Origin: Rhodococcoides fascians A44A
GTDB lineage: Bacteria; Actinomycetota; Actinomycetes; Mycobacteriales; Mycobacteriaceae
Assembly (NCBI RefSeq): GCF_000760735.1
Contig: NZ_JMEX01000007.1
Coordinates: forward strand, 248,001 to 312,000
Reading direction: 5' to 3'
Length of the DNA: 64,000 nucleotides
In this document: positions 58,355 through 64,000 of the stretch, piece by piece
Layout of the letters: the number at the start of each line of letters is the position of its first letter
Numbering within the stretch: the stretch's first letter is position 1
Translations under genes and position numbers: made by a program
The notes under the pieces: model-generated
What the model saw: the letters and a program-made list of their open reading frames with translations, nothing else
Told to the model about the DNA's origin: nothing
Databases searched by the model: none

Positions 58355-58864
58355 ATGGCCATCATCGACGTCGTTCGCGGCGACATCACCACGCTACGGG
58401 TCGACGCGATCGTCAACGCGGCCAATTCGACGCTTCTGGGAGGAGGGGGTGTCGACGGCGCGATCCACCGAGCAGGAGGGCCCGACATCCTCGCAGCGTG
58501 CAAGGAGCTGCGCCGCACGAGCCTGCCCGACGGCTTGGCCGCGGGCGCTGCCGTCGCGACCACCGGAGGCCGATTGCCGTCTCGGTGGGTGATTCACACT
58601 GTCGGACCACGGTATTCGGCACACGAGGATCGATCGGCAATCCTGCGATCGGCATACGTGCGCAGTTTGGCCGTCGCAGATTCGCTCGGCGCGTCGACGG
58701 TGGCGTTTCCGCTCGTGTCGGGCGGGTCGTACGGATGGCCGGTGGACGATGCAGTAGCGCAGCAGGTCGCCGCCGTCACGGGCGCTCGAACGTCCGTGGA
58801 CGTGGTGACGCTCGTCGCCTTCAGCGACAGCATTGCGCGAACGACGACGCGTCTGCTGGGCTGA
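58355..58864 (+). CDS. Macro domain protein (ADP-ribose / O-acetyl-ADP-ribose hydrolase-like)
   Basis: 169 residues after GGAGGGG. MAIIDVVRGDITTLRVDAIVNAANSTLLGGGGVDGAIH holds the Asp and Asn of the ADP-ribose pocket and the Gly-rich loop; VIHTVGPRY and TVAFPLVSGGSYGWPVDDA complete it (MacroD type). Probably deacetylates O-acetyl-ADP-ribose or removes mono-ADP-ribose from acidic residues. Confidence 0.92.
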   Translation: MAIIDVVRGDITTLRVDAIVNAANSTLLGGGGVDGAIHRAGGPDILAACKELRRTSLPDGLAAGAAVATTGGRLPSRWVIHTVGPRYSAHEDRSAILRSAYVRSLAVADSLGASTVAFPLVSGGSYGWPVDDAVAQQVAAVTGARTSVDVVTLVAFSDSIARTTTRLLG

Positions 58865-58876
58865 TTCAGCGGACAG

Positions 58877-58891
58877 GCCGCATCCTGCGGC
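58877..58891. terminator. Short hairpin between convergent genes
   Basis: GCCGCA-TCC-TGCGGC between the macrodomain stop and the NrtR-like stop; weak terminator candidate. Confidence 0.4.
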
Positions 58892-59559
58892 TAGGACCGC
58901 AACAGCGCGGACGCCGTTTCCGGCAGGACCGCGCCGACCTTCCGTCGATACAGTTCTGCCGGACGGCCACCCGCCGCGACGGACGTCGCACCGGTCCCGT
59001 CGAGGGCCGGTGACACGTGGCGTCTGAACGTGTCCTTCGGGAATCGATTCCCGAACACCACCTCGTACAACTGCTTCAGCTCGAGCAGCGTGAACTCCTC
59101 ACCGAGCAGAAGCGACGGATCGATGTTCGACGCATACCGCCGGCGCAGGTCCTCGACGGCGAGAACGACCATGTCGCTGTGGTCGAACGCCAACGGCTGT
59201 GATGGCCGATCATCCTCGATGCGAACCACTTTCACACCGATGGGTAGCGAGCCGTACGGAACTGCAGCGCCGTGCGCCATCGACAGGACCCAACCGCGGT
59301 CGTCGCGGTCGGGGGCGTCGAACATGCCGATCTGGTGAAACTGCAGTGCCGTGATACCGGCCTTCGATTGCAGCACTCGATGCGCTGCATCGGACAGGCG
59401 TTCACCGGGATGAAGGAAGGTACCGGGCAGTGCAAGGCCACGAGGTGAGTCGACGGTGACCACGAACAAGGCGGACTCGTGCACGGTCAGCACTGCGACG
59501 TCGACGGCTACCGACGGACGTGGGTAATCCGTCAGTGTCGTGCCCGCGCCCTCGGTCAT
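58891..59559 (-). CDS. NrtR-like NUDIX-family transcriptional regulator
   Basis: 222 residues. Residues 15-150 are a NUDIX fold, but the box at 46-69 (GTFLHPGERLSDAAHRVLQS) lacks the catalytic REXXEE glutamates, as in NrtR sensors. The C-terminal part (FTLLELKQLYEVVFGNRFPKDTFRRHV) is the winged helix of NrtR. Known NrtR proteins bind ADP-ribose and control NAD metabolism. Here the convergent ADP-ribosylglycohydrolase/macrodomain pair and shared TTAGCGC motifs suggest control of ADP-ribose turnover. Confidence 0.85.
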   Translation of the reverse strand: MTEGAGTTLTDYPRPSVAVDVAVLTVHESALFVVTVDSPRGLALPGTFLHPGERLSDAAHRVLQSKAGITALQFHQIGMFDAPDRDDRGWVLSMAHGAAVPYGSLPIGVKVVRIEDDRPSQPLAFDHSDMVVLAVEDLRRRYASNIDPSLLLGEEFTLLELKQLYEVVFGNRFPKDTFRRHVSPALDGTGATSVAAGGRPAELYRRKVGAVLPETASALLRS

Positions 59560-59568
59560 TCGTCGATG

Positions 59569-59594
59569 TTAGCGCACCTACTGCTGTTAGCGCG
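59569..59594. promoter_or_regulatory. Two direct TTAGCGC elements before the NrtR-like gene
   Basis: TTAGCGCA (59569) and TTAGCGCG (59587), 18 bp apart, both preceded by TG. Likely autoregulatory sites; the second overlaps the stop of the gene ending at 59587. Confidence 0.55.
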
Positions 59595-60891
59595 CTGGTG
59601 AGTTATCCACTCGGACATCGAACAACGAGGGCTGGTCGAACTGGAGAAACAACTGGGTCTGTTCGCCGCGGGAAACCGGAGCAGGTGCAGGCCGGGCGGC
59701 GCGCTTCAGGCTCGCAGCGACGTCCTCCCAGGCTGCCGCGAACTTGTCGCACAGGACCGCGGCCCGGAGACGGCGTTCGTCGCCCAGCCGGTGGGCGTGC
59801 CCACGAAAGCGCTCGGCCGACCACAGTGCGCGCTCGGTGAGTTCGGCCAGGTCCTGGCGACGGCACAATGCATCGACGGTCGCCGTGTCCACGGGACCGC
59901 CCGTCAGCTCGCACGCGGCCCGCAGAGTGCCGAGCGTTCCACTGTCGTCGGACCAGGTGACCTGTGCAAGAGCATCGGGATGTGTGTGGTCCGGATCGAA
60001 CACAGCGCCGCCCAGCTCGGACGCGAACCCGGTGTTGATGCGGTCCACGAACAGACCGAGCGAATAGATGGCGGCAGTGAGGTGCCGAGGGACGAAGGTG
60101 CGCGTCGTGACGTCGACACCTGCGAACAACTGCCCACCCGCAACGACGAAGTTGATCTCCTTCCATCGTGTGCCGAGCCAGGCCATCTTGCGTGACAGAG
60201 CAGTGGAGTGCCGAATACCGGTCACGAGAGGAGCGTGCAGTCGGACGGCCGTGGCGTCCGGACCGAGACACACGTGGACCGGTAATGCGAATTCACCGAT
60301 TGCTATGTCGCCGTTGTCTTCCTGTGAGATGTCGATACCGGCTGCGCGAAGGGTGTCGATCATGAGAGCGCGAAGATGATCGATGTCCAGCGGTACCAGT
60401 GCGGTGGAATCGGTGCGGCGAGGATCGGCGGCGGTGCGAAACTGGCGTCCGCTGCCGCCCTCCGCGTCTGCGGACAGGAACGCCGGGTGGGTGACGTGCC
60501 AGACGGACCGGAACGCAGTGACGATTCGCTCCGCGAGATCAGCCCCGTCGGTGCGGTTGCACTGCAGGGAGCAGCTTTTCACTCCGAAGACGTCTCGTTC
60601 ACCCGGCGTGGCCCACCCCAGTTCGCGGAGCTTCTCGTCGTCGCCCACCGGCGGCTCGATCCCGTCGTAGAGGTAGCTTCCTAGCGCAGCGTCCGACACA
60701 ATCTCTCCATCCGGACCCGAGGACACTCGGATCCACGGCGAGTCCCCGTCTGTCCGGTCCACCCCAGACTCCGCACTCAACGTCAGTTCCTCACCGTCGG
60801 GCATCTCCGCGACGAACGCGGCGAGATCCGCCTGGTAGGTGCGCCACGCACCCTCGATGAAGTCGATGAGATCGAAGTTTCTGTCGTTCAC
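59587..60891 (-). CDS. Uncharacterised protein, possible YbjN/TY-chaperone-like
   Basis: 434 residues from a GTG at 60891 (AAGGGG 6 nt upstream; the longer frame to 60975 is less likely). Two related alpha/beta parts: residues 5-150 (IEGAWRTYQADLAAFVAEMP, WIRVSSGPDGEIVSD) and 165-300 (DNGDIAIGEFALPVHVCLG, LRLHAPLVTGI-like). The second resembles the YbjN/CesT-like peptide-binding chaperone fold of actinobacteria, a fold-level guess. Highly acidic, soluble, no catalytic motif. Confidence 0.65.
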   Translation of the reverse strand: MNDRNFDLIDFIEGAWRTYQADLAAFVAEMPDGEELTLSAESGVDRTDGDSPWIRVSSGPDGEIVSDAALGSYLYDGIEPPVGDDEKLRELGWATPGERDVFGVKSCSLQCNRTDGADLAERIVTAFRSVWHVTHPAFLSADAEGGSGRQFRTAADPRRTDSTALVPLDIDHLRALMIDTLRAAGIDISQEDNGDIAIGEFALPVHVCLGPDATAVRLHAPLVTGIRHSTALSRKMAWLGTRWKEINFVVAGGQLFAGVDVTTRTFVPRHLTAAIYSLGLFVDRINTGFASELGGAVFDPDHTHPDALAQVTWSDDSGTLGTLRAACELTGGPVDTATVDALCRRQDLAELTERALWSAERFRGHAHRLGDERRLRAAVLCDKFAAAWEDVAASLKRAARPAPAPVSRGEQTQLFLQFDQPSLFDVRVDNSPAR

Positions 60892-60986
60892 TGCGCACCC
60901 CTTGCCACTGACGTCATTGCTTGCGCGGCAGCCGAATCGGCCTGCGACAAGAACTGTATCGGTGGGGTCCGACAAGTTCGGCGAGC

Positions 60987-61700
60987 TCAGTTCTCGCAGC
61001 CGACGCCGTCGCCGTCACGATCGAGTTTGGAGCTGTAGCCGGGATCGCCTGCGTAGATCGGTGCGGCACCGGCAGCCCGAACCGCGGCGCAGTTGGCGTA
61101 GGAGACGTACGACGGAACCGCCGCTGCCGCGGGGGCCGGTGGCACGTACTCCGGCTCGGGCTCGGCGATGTAGACCGGTGCGGGCTCGGGAACGTACGGC
61201 ACGGTAGTGGTGGGCGGAGGCGCATAGACGGTGACGGTCTCGGGAGCCGGCGCGAGGGTGGTCGTCGGTGCAGTGGTAGTCGGCGCGACCGTGGCCGTGG
61301 GAGTGGTCGTCGTCGGTCGTGTGGTCGTCGGGCGGGTCGTCGTCGGGGACACCTCGGCGATAGCCGGTGCAGCGAACGCCGCCGGGGCGGGTACGTCCTC
61401 GGAGTGTGCTGTGGGAGCAACGATGCCGACGGCGACGAGCGCGGGAATGGCTGCCAAGGCAGGAGTTGCCCAGACGACTCGGCCATGGGAGGGCTTGACG
61501 ATCAAGTACAGCGCACCAGCCGCGGCGACACACAGTCCGAACACGATGCCGGGGAGCGAGAAGTCCGCGATGGACGCGAGGAGGACCAGCGCGCCGAGTA
61601 CTGCGGCGCACCACGCGATGATCCGGCCGATCAACGGTCGGGGTCGCTCGGGTCGTTCAGCGCCGGGGAAGACGTAGGGCTGGGCGAAAGGATCGGTCAT
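60987..61700 (-). CDS. Membrane protein with C-terminal excalibur calcium-binding domain
   Basis: 237 residues from ATG 61700 (GAGGA upstream). Two to three membrane segments (about residues 24-45, 48-68, 76-98), a long Thr/Pro low-complexity linker at about 115-165 that could span the cell wall, then the excalibur domain: YANCAAVRAAGAAPIYAGDP and the DRDGDGVGCE calcium loop at the end. Probably a surface or wall-associated protein. Confidence 0.85.
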   Translation of the reverse strand: MTDPFAQPYVFPGAERPERPRPLIGRIIAWCAAVLGALVLLASIADFSLPGIVFGLCVAAAGALYLIVKPSHGRVVWATPALAAIPALVAVGIVAPTAHSEDVPAPAAFAAPAIAEVSPTTTRPTTTRPTTTTPTATVAPTTTAPTTTLAPAPETVTVYAPPPTTTVPYVPEPAPVYIAEPEPEYVPPAPAAAAVPSYVSYANCAAVRAAGAAPIYAGDPGYSSKLDRDGDGVGCEN

Positions 61701-61892
61701 GGGGGGAGTCCTCGAGTGCTGGAGAAGTGGCGCGTGAGCACCGTGACCAGTCGAGACGGCCGATCGATCATGTCGACGGATCGCTTTGTCGTACGACGGT
61801 GGGGCTCGAAGCGAGAATCCGGCTGCCGCGGACTGTTTCACGGGGCCATGTGCTGTATTCCGAGCACCATGTCGTACGTACCGCGTAGTTCG

Positions 61893-63017
61893 TTACAGGT
61901 CGTCCGGATCCTGATCTCCGAACGGTTCCGCCAGCGACACACCCGCAAGAACGGCAGGTCGCAGTGCCTCGGGAACCGTCAATGCGTCGTCGGCGGAGAC
62001 CAGCACGGTTTGCTCCTGCAAGGCGCGGATCCGGTAGTCGATCAACTGCGCCGTCCGCAGGTCCTCGCCTTCGAGGCCCTCGTAGTCCTCGTCCGCGTTG
62101 TCGAGGGGCAGGTCCTCGGTCATCGCCGCGAGCAAGGTCTGGATGGCAAAGGTGTTCGACAGGGACATCGAGACGTCGGTCTCGCTCATGCTGAGTTGGT
62201 GGCGGATGTGCTGGGTGAGGACGTCTCGAAGCACGTCGACGGATCGCGAGGAGAAACTGTCCACCGCCGAGCCCGGCACGACCCGGGTGCCGTCCGTCTC
62301 CAGAATGTCGGTGGCGAAGGCGACTGCCCAGTGGTCGAGGGCCGTGATGTTCTCGGGCTGCGGTTCGTGGTCCGAGTGGTCGTGCTCGCCTTCCTCGGAC
62401 AGCGCCGTCGACAGTTCGGGAATGTCGTTCACCGAGGCGCCGGATCCCACCCGGTCGACCAAGGCTGCGACACCGGCCACGACGGGAAGTGCGGCCAGTG
62501 CTGCCGACTCGTCGGCCGGCGCGACGAGCGGCAACTCGATGTCGTCCGGGGCGAGGACGTCCGGATCGTTGTCGATGAAGTCGGTGAGGTCTTCCATGCA
62601 GTGCGCGAAGTCCTCGTCGCTACCGGTCCATGCGTCGGTCTCGTCGAGGAAGGTGAGGAATTCGAGCAGCGTCACGACGATGTTCGTTGCTGCGGCAGCA
62701 CCGTTGTCCGGATCGGAGTCCTCGATCCGCTCGACGGCGTCGACGATGAAGTGGGCGTCGTTCGGAGTCCAGGAGGTCACGACGAATCCCGGGTTGGCCC
62801 GGTCGACCTGACCCAGCGTCGTCTTCACCAGGCTGACCACGCGGTCGGCGTGCTCACCCATGTCGCGATCGGTGAGCCAGGAGTGGAAATGTTCCAGCAG
62901 GGCATGGGAGATCGTGGATGTGCGGGCAGCGGAGCCTGCGGATTGTTGCCGTCGGGCACGCGCCTTCGTTTTCGCTGCGCGCTTCTGCCCCCGGCTTGCC
63001 GGTCCTTTGGATCCCAT
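61893..63017 (-). CDS. Uncharacterised acidic protein with basic N-terminus
   Basis: 374 residues. The first 30 are strongly basic (RGQKRAAKTKARARRQQ), the remainder very acidic and helical. No family recognised. Two repeated-looking helical halves (around 35-150 and 215-345). No signal peptide. Upstream is the symporter gene on the same strand with a hairpin between, so it is probably a separate transcript. Confidence 0.7.
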   Translation of the reverse strand: MGSKGPASRGQKRAAKTKARARRQQSAGSAARTSTISHALLEHFHSWLTDRDMGEHADRVVSLVKTTLGQVDRANPGFVVTSWTPNDAHFIVDAVERIEDSDPDNGAAAATNIVVTLLEFLTFLDETDAWTGSDEDFAHCMEDLTDFIDNDPDVLAPDDIELPLVAPADESAALAALPVVAGVAALVDRVGSGASVNDIPELSTALSEEGEHDHSDHEPQPENITALDHWAVAFATDILETDGTRVVPGSAVDSFSSRSVDVLRDVLTQHIRHQLSMSETDVSMSLSNTFAIQTLLAAMTEDLPLDNADEDYEGLEGEDLRTAQLIDYRIRALQEQTVLVSADDALTVPEALRPAVLAGVSLAEPFGDQDPDDL

Positions 63018-63030
63018 GAGCGCCTAGTTT

Positions 63031-63071
63031 AATGGCTGCGACGGCGCGCTCGGCGCACCGCCGCAGCCATT
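63031..63071 (-). terminator. Terminator of the symporter gene
   Basis: AATGGCTGCG (63031-63040) pairs with CGCAGCCATT (63062-63071), with further GC pairing inside; 5 bp past the symporter stop. Confidence 0.65.
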
Positions 63072-63075
63072 GTCA

Positions 63076-64000
63076 CTAGGACGACAGCTGCGGCTGGCGG
63101 TCCGTCGGCGGCGTGACGTCGTCGTCGCTGAACGGGTCGCCGTTACGCGGGCTGTTGTACCGGGCTTCGTCGAGGATGCCCTCGCGCTTGGCGACGATCG
63201 CCGGGACGAGCGCCTGTCCGGTCACGTTGACGGCCGTGCGGCCCATGTCGACGATCGGCTCGACCGCCAGCAGCAATCCGACGCCGGCGAGTGGCAATCC
63301 GAGCGTCGACAGTGTCAGAGTCAACATCACCGTCGCACCGGTGGTTCCCGCGGTCGCGGCGGATCCGATGACGGAGACCACGACGATCAACAGGTAGTCG
63401 GTGAACGTGAGGGAGACGCCGTAGAACTGGGCGACGAAGATGGCGGCGATGGCGGGATAGATTGCCGCGCAACCGTCCATCTTGGTGGTGGCGCCCAGCG
63501 GTACTGCGAAGGATGCGTACTCACGCGGCACACCGAGATTGCGTTCGGTGACGCGCTCGGTGAGGGGCAGCGTGCCGATCGACGAGCGCGAGACGAAGCC
63601 CAGCTGCGTGGCGGGCCACACGCCGGAGAAGAACTGGCGAACCGAAAGTCCGTGCGCACGAACGATGACGGGGTACACGACGAAGAAGACGATGGCCAGG
63701 CCGACGTAGATGGCGACGGTGAACACGCCGAGGGAACCGATCGCATCCCACCCGTAGGTCGCGACCGCGTTCGCGATGAGTGCGGCCGTGCCGATGGGAG
63801 CGAGCCGGATGATCCACCACAACACCTTCTGCACGATCGCGAGCAACGATGCGTTGAAGTTCAGGAACGGCTCCGCTTTCTCGCCGATCTTCAACGCCGC
63901 GATGCCGATGGCGACCGCGATCACGAGAAGCTGGAGAATGTTGAAGCTCAGCGAAGTGGTTGCTGTGCTGGCGATTCCGTCACCGGCAGCTTCGGTGGTG
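63076..64000 (-). CDS. Dicarboxylate/amino acid:cation symporter (DAACS), N-terminus outside window
   Basis: At least 308 residues, open at the right edge. GltPh-type features: LWWIIRLAPIGTAALIANAV, the HP1 serine-rich tip SRSSIGTLPLT, PLGATTKMDGCAAIYPAIAAIF (TM7 NMDG replaced by KMDG), HP2 GTTGATVMLTLTLSTLGLP and DMGRTAVNVTGQAL (TM8 Asp/Arg/Asn). It imports a C4-dicarboxylate or acidic amino acid with Na+ or H+. The C-terminal tail is cytosolic and polar. Confidence 0.92.
   Translation of the reverse strand, partial: TTEAAGDGIASTATTSLSFNILQLLVIAVAIGIAALKIGEKAEPFLNFNASLLAIVQKVLWWIIRLAPIGTAALIANAVATYGWDAIGSLGVFTVAIYVGLAIVFFVVYPVIVRAHGLSVRQFFSGVWPATQLGFVSRSSIGTLPLTERVTERNLGVPREYASFAVPLGATTKMDGCAAIYPAIAAIFVAQFYGVSLTFTDYLLIVVVSVIGSAATAGTTGATVMLTLTLSTLGLPLAGVGLLLAVEPIVDMGRTAVNVTGQALVPAIVAKREGILDEARYNSPRNGDPFSDDDVTPPTDRQPQLSS

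Noticed and set aside
60921..63032. 703-aa plus-strand frame
   Set aside because: Antisense to the excalibur and acidic-protein genes and spans their intergenic gap; low-complexity Arg/Gly/Val composition without motifs.
1..64000. tRNA, rRNA, integrase or transposase genes
   Set aside because: None recognised by eye; a tRNAscan-SE and ISfinder search would be decisive.

Overview
This window is GC-rich actinobacterial DNA. The gene content points to Mycobacteriales, most likely Rhodococcus or a close relative (Nocardiaceae): DUF3558 lipoproteins, WXG100-like small helical proteins, an F420/FMN PPOX-type protein, a FadD-type acyl ligase, an FprA-like ferredoxin reductase, paired AurF-type diiron oxygenases and a SAM-IV type riboswitch. 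Genus is inferred from family content only. No rRNA, tRNA, integrase or transposase was recognised.

Left end (0-3.5 kb): the start of a degradative-type HMG-CoA reductase, a large GAF/PucR regulator, and a small copper-response unit (CsoR-type palindrome, DUF6153 membrane protein, DUF305 lipoprotein). Accessory region (3.7-15.2 kb): a SAM-IV riboswitch in front of an unknown gene, then three DUF3558-lipoprotein + WXG100-like gene pairs and one operon resembling a type VII effector/immunity locus. All four units begin with the same ECF-type promoter, GGAAC-N17-CGTCT. A decayed fourth DUF3558 gene, a decayed second riboswitch, paired hairpin repeats and a 105-bp tandem palindromic repeat show repeated duplication and loss here. 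I regard this ECF-controlled, repeatedly duplicated lipoprotein/WXG-like family as the best candidate for a poorly described system.

Central region (15-33 kb): an acyl-CoA ligase, two redox enzymes, a Zur-boxed zinc uptake system (AztA, AztB, AztD, AztC and a second AztD), a frameshifted AurF-like oxygenase, and a GntR regulator divergent from hydantoinase/oxoprolinase A and B, an amidase and a zinc alcohol dehydrogenase. Region 33-43 kb: an NMT1-type ABC transporter and a LacI-controlled sugar operon (Gfo/Idh/MocA, DUF993, TIM-barrel isomerase) that share the same LacI-type operator, then an ABC-F ATPase and a propeller lipoprotein.

Right region (43-64 kb): mostly single-gene housekeeping or resistance-type functions, two ArsR+SRPBCC pairs, an IPNS-like oxygenase, an FprA + AurF-like diiron oxygenase pair next to a TetR gene, an NrtR-linked ADP-ribose module (ADP-ribosylglycohydrolase + macrodomain), three poorly characterised proteins and the 3' part of a dicarboxylate:cation symporter that runs off the window.
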